The position numbers and the translations under genes were made by a program. Below are positions 12,396 to 23,470 of a stretch of 64,000 nt of DNA, piece by piece; the stretch's first letter is position 1, and each line of letters starts with the position of its first letter. Origin of the DNA: Pocillopora verrucosa. Taxonomy: Eukaryota; Cnidaria; Anthozoa; Scleractinia; Pocilloporidae. The notes below the pieces were generated by a model that was not told where the DNA came from, searched no databases, and worked only from the letters and a program-made list of their open reading frames with translations. The stretch is taken from contig NC_089318.1 of NCBI RefSeq assembly GCF_036669915.1, positions 21,702,755 to 21,766,754 of the forward strand, in the 5' to 3' direction.

Positions 12396-13612
12396 TGAGT
12401 CTTTAAATGAATAGAGAGCAGTTTCATAACAAAATGTGTCTCAGTTGATTTATTTTCAATGTGTAGTAGTTTTGACATCAGCAGTAGACTGAAACCCAGG
12501 TTGCTCATAAAGAATTTGAGGACCTTGGTTTTCATCAGTGTCCATTTTCTTGTAATTCTAACCTAACCGCAACCCAAACCCCTTCAGTCAACTTTACAGA
12601 GCGTTTATAGGAAATTTGACTTCTGCTGACCCTCCTTCAGCCAGGTTACATCTCTGACAAAATGGTGGAAGACAGGGAATTAACAGCCATAAACAACCTG
12701 GTTATGGTGTGTGCACACATCTTCAAATTAAGTTGTCATGTCTCATGTCATGAGAAAAAGTTGTCCTGCCTGCCAGGGCTAGCCTACTTGCCAAAGTGAG
12801 ACAACTCTCCCCCCTTTCTCCCCTCCTCTAGTTGACCACTGACCTGAGATAAGTTGACAACCTCATGTGAGTGGTGGACTGAATTGTGTAAAGAAATAAT
12901 TGAAAGGTTAGCTTGCCTAGCATAACTCAGTGGGGGGGGGGGGTTGTTACAGTTACCCAAGATCATATAAATGGGGCCTTAAAAGGATCATAACATTCTT
13001 TGCACATGACACAATGGATGATTGATTTTGCAATCCAATAGGACAAGAAATCTTCAGCAAGATATCTTTACTTGCTCAGTGTTTAACAGACTGTACAAAT
13101 GGCATGTAGCATGATGCATTAAGGGTGCAACTTAGACTTGTGTACAAAGCTCATAAGAGGCTGTGGCCTGTTACAATTGTACCGGTGATTTGAGATGTTT
13201 CTGTAATATTGGCTACAATTAAGCACACTGCTGTATTATCTTACAGAAATAAATTTTTAAGTGGCCAATTAATATTATCAACTCACTCAATAAAACCAAA
13301 GTAATTTCACTCATAATATTGTCCACTAGAACAGCATCATAGTTTCTTCAGTAAACTTACCACCTTAAGTCATATAGCTAAGTTCAGTTTTGACATTAAG
13401 TGTTCAGGACCAAAGCAAACAAAGATGACATCGAACCTGGATGTAATTTATTCTTTTTTTTCCTGTTATCAAACTCAGTTTTGTGCAAGTCGCCCTGGAC
13501 TTAGTTCAACTGTCTGAGAACTATTACGTCATCCATGGTTATGGTGGATGTTAAAGATTGTTTGAAGCAATGTTAGGCCAGCGCCGAATCGTATTGTACA
13601 AGTTTCTCAAGC
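12396..13612. other. Convergent intergenic region between SLC4A1AP and GLRX5
   Basis: This holds the 3' ends of two converging genes. I see no further gene. A poly-G run near 12932 and a cluster of short open frames without family likeness are all it contains. Confidence 0.6.
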
Positions 13613-14080
13613 TTAAGTGTCCTTTTTATCCTCTTCGGCTTTGTCCAGTAACAAAGATCTTATTCCAACTTTCTGCAGTTCCTCGATCAATTCACCTTGT
13701 TGATGCAACTGTAACACAATATCGCATCCACCGATAAATTCTCCTCCAATGTAGACTTGAGGAACTGTCGGCCAGCTCGAATATTCTTTCACTCCCTGCC
13801 TCAGTTCCTCGTCTTCTAGTACGTTATAAGCTCCATAACCTTCGACACCATGCATCCGAAGAATCTGAACAACAGCATTGCTAAAACCACACATTGGTTG
13901 CTCAGGAACTCCTTTCATAAAAACCACCACTTTGTCCTTCTTTACGACTTCATCGAATTTTTCTGTTGTCCATGTGGCTACTTGGTCACTGAGGAAGCGT
14001 AACTTAGCTGTAATACGGCCTGTAGGAGGACCGAAGGAAAGAGATCTGTTTAAAATCCGTCGTACAACCAAGGTGGCCAT
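13613..14080 (-). CDS. GLRX5: Mitochondrial monothiol glutaredoxin 5
   Basis: GLRX5 receives a [2Fe-2S] cluster from the ISCU/HSCB-HSPA9 system and passes it to ISCA1/ISCA2 and other acceptors in the mitochondrial matrix. The frame is 155 residues (human 157). It has an Arg-rich, amphipathic N-terminus typical of a matrix presequence, the monothiol active site CGFS at residues 64-67 preceded by KGVPEQPM, the cis-proline motif WPTVPQVYI, and the GGCDI glutathione-binding turn. The Met at 14080 is preferred over the upstream in-frame Met at 14155 because the downstream peptide [16 protein letters not shown] makes a good presequence. The coding region is one uninterrupted exon, whereas neighbouring genes are intron-rich. 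ISCA2, its functional partner, is at 22.4-23.4 kb on the same strand. Confidence 0.95.
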   Translation of the reverse strand: MATLVVRRILNRSLSFGPPTGRITAKLRFLSDQVATWTTEKFDEVVKKDKVVVFMKGVPEQPMCGFSNAVVQILRMHGVEGYGAYNVLEDEELRQGVKEYSSWPTVPQVYIGGEFIGGCDIVLQLHQQGELIEELQKVGIRSLLLDKAEEDKKDT

Positions 14081-15329
14081 CTTAAAAGTCACCAGTCTTC
14101 GCAAGTCACCCTCATTCAAACTAATACCCAGACTTCCCGGCTCTTGCTCTAACAAGTCATCTTGAGGGTCGTTTTGCTATAAAATGGAGATACGACCTAA
14201 TAGGGATGTAATACAATTTATACTTAACTGGACGTTGCTCGGAAAAAACCTTAATCGAAAATGGAAACTTGACGAGGTGACAATAAATTCACCTTTAATC
14301 TCTTGCGTGACTGGATTTGAATGGCGTTACTATTACGAAAGGTTCGCTCATCTTTCTGGGCTGGCACTTTTTTTAACCTTTCGAGGTTTCAGGGAAATCT
14401 TGAGTTTTCACGAAATGTAACAAAAAACTTTCGGGTCGCGTATATTTAAGGAGGCAAATCAAACTTTAAACTAGTTCTTAAATTTACGGATCACGCTCGC
14501 CTTTGACACCTTTAATATCCCTAACATGTAGTTGGTTCTCAGAAATGTCTATGACTATGTGCGCGCCGAAGCGGACGGCAGCCGGATGTTGAGAGTTTAT
14601 GCATGCGCTACAGGTTTTTGTCTAAATCTTTTAACTTTGTTAAAAATGTCAAAATCTTACGAAATCGAGCCTGGAGAAGTTGCATAACACCTTCCCCCAT
14701 ACCTCCCTACTATGAATGCGAGGCTGAATTCACTACTGTCATACGATCAGGCGACAAATAATTAATTCAAATCAATTGATGCACATGGATTCGCAATCTG
14801 TAGGTCAGTTTTTTGCACTTGTAGCTTGAAAAATTATGTATTTTCATTAGTTTTCACGCAGTAACTTGTTTAGTGGATGTTTAATCAAGGAACTTACCGA
14901 GATCTTGCGCGATTAATTTTCTCAGTTATTCGCTAACTTGACTTATCACTCACTTTGACAGTAGCTGATATTTTGGATCTTACGCAACAACCTCCGATTG
15001 ATTGGCTACCCAGATAGGGTGACGCTTTTGTCACGAAAGCGATGACGAATCGACAGTCCTATCAAGAAGAATTAAAGGACAAAGATCTGCGCGATTGCTG
15101 TACATTTTGTACCATTGACATCTTAAAGATTTTTGAAACTAAGCTGGAAGACAAGATTTACCTATAAGGTTAGCGCTTTTAGTTGTGACAGCTTCAAACT
15201 TACGCAATTTCGTCGCCACACCCCCCGTTGCGTCTTAACAATCTTACAGCTGTCTCGTTGCATCTTAATCAACCGCTGAAGTGCATCGAGGCGCTGCCGT
15301 CCACACTGGACTTTTACGGTGACATCAAA
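14081..15329. other. Divergent intergenic region between GLRX5 and the desaturase gene
   Basis: This probably contains the promoters of the two diverging genes. A 78-codon plus-strand open frame at 14184-14420 starts 103 bp from the GLRX5 ATG, but has no family likeness and no splice support, so I do not call it. Nothing else is recognised. Confidence 0.5.
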
Positions 15330-17918
15330 ATGGGGGGACATGTATCGAGGACTGACTTTCGAATGGTCTTACACAGCCGAACCACATGCTTCAAGAAGGA
15401 AGGAAATTTTAGGTAAGAAATGCAAGCATCGAGCTCGTTTTCTTTTTTATCGTTAAAGGGAAGGACTCGAACGCTCTCAGATTTTGCGCTTGTTTGCTTT
15501 GGCAGACGATGAAAATTTATATTTTCACGCGGAAAGAATTGCCAGTACAAGTTCACTCTGGTAAACCATTTTCAAGTTGACTCTTTTATTGTTTTGATTA
15601 AATGGTTTTCTCCCGAAGGGAATTCATCTGAAATAAAAATTCTCACCCTTCTTTGTAAATAAACGAGAGAGAAATGCCGGTTCCGTGCATCGGGATCTGT
15701 AGCCGCAGGCATCGGGACTCATGGCCACTCTTGATTTAGTATTGATTCGGTATGAAATACGAGTATTTAGTCATCGAATTTTCCACGACTGTATCAATTC
15801 TTCTCTCTGAAAATTTATACTAGAGAACCCACATGGAAGAGCATTTCTTATTTCAATCGGTACACCTAAAGGACTATGTTATGCAATGAGATTGAACTAA
15901 CCTCGTGTAAAAAGTAATGTGATTTCCCACTGAAAAACTTAAATTTGTGAATTATTTCGAACATACAGTATCCAATCTGAACTAAATGAACCTTGTTCAA
16001 TCTCAAGATCGAACTTATTATTTTGGATTGCTTCGTTTCTTATGGCCTTAGTCTGATATTCCAAGCTGTAGTAGTACAAAATGAATTATTTATTCAGTGT
16101 CAAGCTGAGTTGTCTGATGTACAAAGGGCGAAATAATATCATCCGTCGGGCCTGATCATTTTCCGTTTTGCTTGGAAAAAGTTTGAACAGCTATCAAGAT
16201 TCGATTGAACAAAAGTAACATTTATATCCACATGTACTCTCTTGAATGACGAAACAGGATACAGTAAAAACAGTTCATCAAATAAGTTATATAACAATCA
16301 AAATAGAAATTTACACATATACGCTAAATGTATGCAAACAAAAGCAAAACCACTCCTTCTCTTTCTCAGTCACTTCTTGTGACAACAATAACAAAGAATA
16401 ACGAATCTTTTCATGCTCACAAGAGGAGATATTAATATGAAGTAAAAGAGAATTATTTAGCATTTACAGGCAAATCTTTAACAAGCAAAGTAAAATCTTT
16501 ACTGGAAACCCAAGAGCTAGAGGAAGCGAAAGGTTTCCAACCACTTCTTACCTATTCAAAGTTTTTATTTTAAAGCAGAAGAGTGAAAGAAACCAGACTA
16601 ATATAGGAAATGTGATATTATTTGGTAATACAGGCACTAGACTTTTTATTCAAGGAATCATGTTCTGACTACAAATAATTTCTTTTTTTTTTTGGTGAAA
16701 GAGTTTGTATTTAGGTCTTTCAACTGATGAGGAATGTCTTACCAGAGATCTAGTGCATGGTCTATGAGACCATGAGAAAAAATTGCTTGTATTTTCCCAC
16801 TACCTCCAGTTTTACAGAGTTCTTAATAATGACTAGAGTTACCATTTCATTTCTCTGTTGATGTCACCTATTTCTACGATCAATGTATATTTTTTCATCA
16901 ACCTTCAAGTTGCAAGTGTTTTCTTTTCTCTGTGACAGATTCTAAAGTTACCATTTTATTTCTCTTGATATCAACTTTTGTTTGTGATCAGCACTATAGT
17001 TTTTGTTCACTAGTAAAATATTTTCTGTTCTCTTATCAGCTAAGTACCCCAAAATCAGAAGTTGATGGGCTATGATCCAAACTTCAAGTACCAAGTATTG
17101 CTGTTAATTGTGATCCAGTTCACATTGACATATGTGCTGAAAGATTTCTCCTGGCCTGTCATCTTTTTGGCTGCATATTTTGTTGGTGGCGTCATCAACA
17201 CATGCATTACTCCTAGCCATACACGAGATCTCCCACAACTGGCATTTGGCCATGCACGACCAATCCACAACCGAATCTTCTCACTGATAGTAAACTTTCC
17301 TATGGAGTACCATGTGCCATCTCCTTCAAGAAGTATCATTTGGAGCACCACAGATACCAAGGTGATGAAGAGCTGGATGTGGACCTGCCCACAGAATTTG
17401 AAGCCCGTTTGTTTTTTAACACATTAAACCAAATTTTTCTGGGTGGTATTTCAACCATTCTTCTACTCATTCCGCCCAATGTTTGTTAACCCAAAGAATC
17501 CTTTGGCTTTGGAAATCTTCAACATTATTCTCCAGTTTGGTGTTGATGCAGTGATAGTGCATTACTGGGGAGGAAAGGCACTTTGTACATGATTGCAAGT
17601 TCACTGTTAGGTATGGGGCTTCACCCAGTGGCTGGGCATTTTATCTCAGAGCACTACATGTTTGCCAAGGGTTTTGAAACCTTCTCATACTATGGCCCTT
17701 GAATATGGTCACCTTCAACGTTGGTTATCACAATGAGCATCACGATTTTCAAGTATTCCTGGTTCCAGACTACCCTTGGTGAACGAGATTGCACCAGAGT
17801 ACTATGACAATTGCCACAACATCACTCCTGGACAAAAGTACTTTTTGATTTCATCACTGACCCAGCAATTGGACCATATGCTAGGATGAAACGAAAGGCT
17901 ATGAAGCCAAAAAAATAA
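15330..17918 (+). pseudogene. DEGS1: Sphingolipid delta(4)-desaturase DES1, frame-broken copy (assembly-damaged gene or young pseudogene)
   Basis: DES1 inserts the 4,5-trans double bond of dihydroceramide in the ER membrane. Exon 1 (15330-15412) opens MGGHVSR and ends with a GTAAGA donor. Exon 2 (17040-17918) begins in phase and restores the family sequence EILAKYP across the junction. The histidine boxes are present: HEISH near 17215, HLEHH near 17343 and HNEHH near 17730. The C-terminus reads [12 protein letters not shown] then TAA. Reading through needs about ten frame changes, all single-base: extra bases near 15360, 17200 and 17427, and missing bases near 17061, 17240, 17304, 17582, 17700, 17750 and 17811. 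Once the frame is followed, no nonsense substitution and no missing motif is seen. The intron is kept, so this is not a processed copy. Indel-only damage points to a poorly polished stretch of assembly more than to genuine decay. Confidence 0.88.
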
Positions 17919-20900
17919 CAAGGAATAATAGAAAGACTTGAACCAACCGAGTGTGAGGAGAAAAACTTGTTATATGGCAGTATCTTGTGAGATGTAATAT
18001 TGTAGTTTGATGTCAACAGACAGTAGTATTTGATAGTATACTGTCAGTTAGGGGAATTATGGGTTATCATGAGTGGTATTTAAAAGGCTGAATGTTCTGT
18101 GGAAGTGATGAATATTGATCCCAAAAAATAAAAAGTAAAATAGTAAAAGTTTCCTTGAGGCAAAGTTGCTGGACATTTAAGGGAAATTTTTGATTTTGAG
18201 GACTCAGAATTTTTCTTTGTCCCACGCTTGTGACAAGACAAAAAAAACTTTTTCTATTTCTTTACTGAGCATCTCTCATTCTATTTACAAACATGACGCT
18301 ATCGACATTGCTGATCCTAGCAGTATGCAGGATGCGTGTCATATGAACTTTGTAATAGACCTCATCACCACAGGTCTCTCTGGCTCAGAAGTAGAGCATC
18401 AGAGTAGTTTTTCTGTTTTCGCACTCATAACAAAACAAAAACATCTTTCTGTAATCTTAGATTGTTTGTTAGCAAACCAAGAATTTTTTCCTCTAGAAAA
18501 GCTTATCTGTAGAGCAGTGTTCCAGGTTTTAAAATTTACTTTGAGAATTTTTACCTTTAATGAACCAAGTTTCATGAAAAAATACACAAATTAACGAATT
18601 TAAGCCTCTTTACAGAAGTATTTCCTTATTCATTATTTTCAAAAAACTTCATGGAATTTATGATGTCAAAATAATATAGTGTACAGTTTAAGTCCTGAAG
18701 GTTTTTGTTTTAGGGATGTTTGAGGTTATAGTTATGATATTTCTTCTATTCCAGAGAGAATTGGTTAAAAATATTGAGAAAGATGCTGTCAATTAGGATC
18801 AAAATGCTAGAAGCAGACTTACCAGAAACCTTCCAAGGACTGATTAACTCTCCCTTTCAACTGTGGCATACTTCCTGATAAATTATTTAAGTGGATGTAC
18901 ATGTAGTGTTATGTCAGAAATTACACCTTGCTTCAAGGATTGACTTCACAGTCCTGCTTTTGTTGGTTAATGTAATTATACTGAAATTCCTCATGACATG
19001 CACCTAAATCCTATTCTCAGCCTTGCAGGAGTAAATGAAACTAATAGCAGATGAGCCATGTTGAAATTTTGCATATATGTTATTACCTGTACTTCAAGAT
19101 CAAATTCCTAAAAGAAGAGATAAGTTAATTGAAATATAACAAAACTAAGAAATATTATTTAATGTACTCTCAAATAAAATTAAATCATTGCAAAATGGTT
19201 TTAGGACTTTCGATTTGAAATAAACTGAATCATTTGGGAAATTGAACCAATAAATAATTAAACATTTGTCTGTTTTCATTAAAAGAAATCATTGAAACTG
19301 CCGATGAAAATCATGGGAAGCAAGGATCATGGCAGGATCTTTGATTTGCTTGATTTTCATGATCTCCTGTTTCATCTCTTGGTGGATTTTGAAACCAAAT
19401 GATATCTTTTGAAAATTTTTGTACTTATGCTTATTTGAAATTTATGTCTGTTATCTTTCTGAAACCAATTGTTGGTTAGTGTTATAAGTGACAATGTGGC
19501 AGAGATAACAACACTTCAAGGATTTGCTAAAACTTGCAGATTTATTTTCCACAAATGCAGAAGATAAAGTACTTGCAAACAAAGATGATGGCAGACTTAA
19601 AGTAGTTGTGACTGATACAGACACTTGGTGGTAGGGGTTAGACCCTTGATGAAGATTGAAACTAAAACGTTGGAAAAGCTAAACTATTAATTGTAACATA
19701 AATATAAAGAAGCAACAGTCAAAGGCTAAGGGGACTTACAATTGTTACAAACTCTCCAAGAAGCGAACTGTGTACTGGAAAATGTGAACATCTGCAAAGA
19801 ACTGTATTATAGACTAAACTGCATTGTTTGCAGAGAAGGGTTAATGAAAAATTTCTGTCCTTGAAAAAATAATTAAACATGGAAAAGGGGTAGGTAAAAA
19901 ATGACCATGACTTAACACCTGTAAAACAAAGAAAGAATTGATCAAAAACAAAGTAAACTGAGATGGTAATGTTAGGTAATGAGCAATAACGATTAAACTG
20001 TGAACTTAGATCTGAAATAAGCACAAATAAAGTGAGAAAGTGTGAAGCAATTTGTATGACCTGTTTTGATTTCTGGCACTTGAAAGAACTTGGCACAAGC
20101 TATAACAGAGATAAAGTGGCTTAAGTACAGGCCCTGACTGGGTCATTGCGCTGTGATAATAGGCAAGACACCACTTAATAGTGAAATCAGTATGTGGTAA
20201 ACTGTCAAGAAAGCAGGCTCAATCCTGTAGGTGGAGGAGGGGGCAAACAGTGGTAAACTAGCATTCTGTTCAGGGAAGAGAAGAACTTCCTGTTAAAGAC
20301 ACCAGCATAATGATAAGTTTCTGAAGTGTTAGTTTTACTGGAAAGACTGACCCTTTACAGTGTTGGCACCACAGTCCCAATCTGGTCTACAGTCATCAGT
20401 TTGATGGGGTATATTTTCAACATTAGTTGCAATATATGGAGGAAAAAGAGGGAGATTTTGGACTATATAGCTTGAATTAAAAACAATTTGATTAATGTAA
20501 AATAAATAACAATGAATGCATAAAATTATTTGTTCTTCTCCCTTTTGATGTTAACCATTTTCCAGTTGATTGGTGGGGGAGACATTTGATGTATCAGTCA
20601 AGGAGAAGGCTTTCCCCAGCTGAGATTAGTTTGCATTGTTTTCATAATCTGTTTTTGATATTGCTAGGACGAACATTTACGTTAAATGATAAGCTTTGCA
20701 CTGAAAAAAAAAAAAAGGCATATTAGCTGCGCTGCACATTCACTCAGATAATTTGCATAAGTGATTAAAGCTGAGGTTGGGCACCTCTTGGTGGCATGAC
20801 GTGTTCCCTGACCTTCTCAGGACAAAACTGATAATGGCCAACCAATTAAGCTTCAGTACAGCTCCCCTGACTGAAATGAAAAAAAGCACGACTCCAATAA

Positions 20901-22394
20901 TATTTCACAATACATTTCCCAGACTACAACACTGCTTTCTTTGTACATTGTCCAAAACCACTAAGAGTCCAGGAAAACGAAAACTGTATGGGTCTAATTC
21001 ATGAACATGACATAGGGGGCCGTAGGCTAAGCTTATTTTGTGGAGAAATGCTGCATGTCTTAAGAAGAAAACAGTAATTCGGCAACACAAGGGCCACAAA
21101 TAGTCCTCAACAAAATGGCACAGCACAAAATAACAGGAACTTTACAGTATCTAAAGAGAAGAAGACCACCTAAGCCAATGGCATAAAAAGCTATTGTTAA
21201 AGCTGATTTCACCCCCATGAGCGAAGACCAATTGAACGTTACCCTCAGGTATACACCCCAGGTGTTACATACGGTATAGAAGAGATTTTAAATAACACTC
21301 AGGTATACACAACCCCATGAGGGTATAGGAGAGATTAAAAAAAGCCTTTAGGTCCACACATACTCAAAGAGCGGTTAGAAGAGATAAAAAAAGAAAACCC
21401 TCAGGTATACCCTACCCATGAGAGTATAGAACAGATAAACTTATCATCAACAGATTTAAGTAAATGTGCTAGGACACCAACTGAGCAAGTGTTAATGTAA
21501 TTCTCTAAATTGATGACAGAACGACAATGCCTCTGGAGAGGAGCATGCTACACTTCTTTTCAAGGCAGAAGCTATTCATAAAAAGGCAATAGCAGATACT
21601 TGGTTGTGGACTACAGAAACAGACGTTCAGCCAGGGTTAAAACTAATACAAGTATTGTGAGAAATCACTTTCTTTCAATAAACTGTGCACGTTAGGCAGG
21701 TTAAAGCCTTGGTTATTAGAAGTTGACCCTCATTTCACATAATCACTAAGTGTTTTTCAGATCTGGGAATGAAATGAGGTCTCAGCAAATCCATTAAAAG
21801 AGGAGAAGTTTCTTAAACAATTAATTTCTTTATTTTTGATAAGTTTTTCCTCATCTCAGTCACGAAGTTAAATTTGACTTAAATTCTCACTTTTTATCTT
21901 TAAAATAACCTTTAACAATAACAATTACATTTAGGATCAGTTATTTTTTTAATATGGTTGCTACCAGATTATCTGCCATAAAATGTAGCTAATAATATTT
22001 ATTTCATTACACACTGATCTCAAATAAATGTTGTCTTTGTGATTATTGAATGTTGCAGACTAAGGAAAAATTACCAAGAAATGACCCCCTTACATAATGC
22101 TATGCCCAGCCAGAAGATTTTGGGGGTTATGAGATACAAAATATTGAGGATGGCAAAAATTGGTGACCTTAATCATTCTTTGAAATCTGTACAATTATGG
22201 TGAGAAATTGCAAATCAAGAAAGGCTTCAGTTTTAAATAATGTTTACATGTACCTTGTAATGATCTTACATAATTGTTATCATTATGAGTTAATAATGAA
22301 TGCCACCCTTAGAGGAATCCCTCCTCACAAATGCTCAATATCAAATGTACACTGTGGTGTTTACTTGATAAGTATATACCGTTTATTAGTTTTG
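17919..22394. other. Gene-poor stretch, 4.5 kb
   Basis: No family-like coding sequence is seen on either strand; open frames up to 134 codons here have A/T-biased composition and no flanking splice signals. It includes the desaturase 3' flank, an imperfect minisatellite (21241-21440) and otherwise featureless A/T-rich DNA. Confidence 0.5.
21241..21440 (+). repeat. Imperfect minisatellite, about four ~50-bp units
   Basis: Successive units start near 21242, 21295, 21342 and 21398. They share the order CTCAGGTATACA, CCCATGAGGGTATAG and GAAGAGATAAAAAA with many substitutions. There is no coding role. Confidence 0.65.
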
Positions 22395-23385
22395 TTAAAG
22401 TTTAAAGGAAAATGATGCACCACAGGAACACCCTGTTTCTGAATTAGGGTTGAGTAAAATTCTGAAAGCAGAGCGTATAAGTTCTTCATGGTAGTCCACT
22501 GTGGAACCTTTCAGGTACTCCAGTGAAATTTCATCAATGACAACCTTTGCACCATCTCTTTCAAATATTCTAGAAGAAAAGCACATTAGAAAATGAACTT
22601 TTTAACTCCCAAGATATGAATGTTACTTCTCCAACCTAGCTACCACATACTCCCTTCGAATTCCTTGTAAATTAGTGCAGTCTGTTCATTGAGAGTGACT
22701 TATCAGGCAAGGGAAATTAATACACGAAAAAAACTGCACTGTGCGTAAATTTAGTCGAATTTGTGTGATGTTTTTTTACGGGGAGAAAACCCCTTTCAAG
22801 GGACAAAGATGTTCGCAAAAACTATCCTGGTCCTAGGAAGCAAATTGTTCGTGCAACTTGTTCTTGCAATGTGTTGTAGCTGCATGTCACCAAGTCTATC
22901 TGGTCTCTTAATCTTTCAGTGAAATGTATACTAATAGGAAAGAGAAAAAACCTTGGTACACAAACCTATCATCTTCGCTGATATCAGAATCAACGTCAAA
23001 GGCGTATTTAAATCCTGAACAACCACCTCCCTCTACTGCTACACGAAGAAATCCATCTTTGTCATCTGGGAATATCTTTTTCAGTTGCTGTTAATCAAAA
23101 TTACAAAAGAACAAAATCAAAAGATGAGTCACCGTTCCCTTTAATTAGGAACAATTGCAAGATGGAGGAAATGTTACACAATCCAACCTTTATACAGTTG
23201 TCACTCAGCTTCAAGTCTTGGGAAGCCGCTTTGTTTTCTTCCTCTACTGAAGAAAACTGCCGAACGAAAGGTAAATTTTGTTCTTTGAAATAAATGCAAC
23301 GATGTATGAGTGGTAAAACTTGACTTCTACAGGCGGGTGATGAAATTTTTCGCCGTACAAAACGGCAGGCGGCCATCGCCGTCAT
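22395..23385 (-). CDS. ISCA2: Iron-sulfur cluster assembly 2, mitochondrial
   Basis: ISCA2 is an A-type Fe-S carrier that works with ISCA1 and IBA57 to make [4Fe-4S] clusters in mitochondria, receiving [2Fe-2S] from GLRX5. Transcription order of the three exons is 23385-23188, 23087-22966 and 22569-22395, encoding 164 residues (human 154). The three cluster-ligating cysteines are present: GGGCSGF (C89) and GCSCG (C154, C156), followed by the typical C-terminus SFSFKL. The Arg/Ala-rich first 40 residues look like a matrix presequence. A second in-frame Met three codons later (23376) is an alternative start. Its start lies 85 bp from the divergent PUS10 start, implying a shared promoter. Confidence 0.95.
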
Positions 23386-23470
23386 GTTTGTTGCTGTTCT
23401 TGGTAGCCGCGCCTTGTAATTATTTCTTCATGACCTTGTGAGATTAACCAGCGGTTAGAAAAAAAAGCAT
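23386..23470. promoter_or_regulatory. Bidirectional promoter region ISCA2 / PUS10
   Basis: Only 85 bp separate the two divergent start codons. The segment has no evident TATA box. Both transcripts begin with translation near their 5' ends, so the core promoters must overlap or extend into the first exons or introns. This is inferred from gene layout alone. Confidence 0.6.

Noticed and set aside
14184-14420. A 78-codon frame divergent from GLRX5
   Set aside because: It starts close to the GLRX5 promoter but shows no recognisable family or splice support.
17062-17427. A 121-codon open frame that could be called a small membrane protein
   Set aside because: It is a stitched read through frame changes inside the desaturase exon; only parts of it match DES1, and the rest is out of frame.
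18190-18594. A 134-codon open frame
   Set aside because: It has A/T-biased composition, no splice context, no recognisable family, and an overlapping open frame on the other strand.
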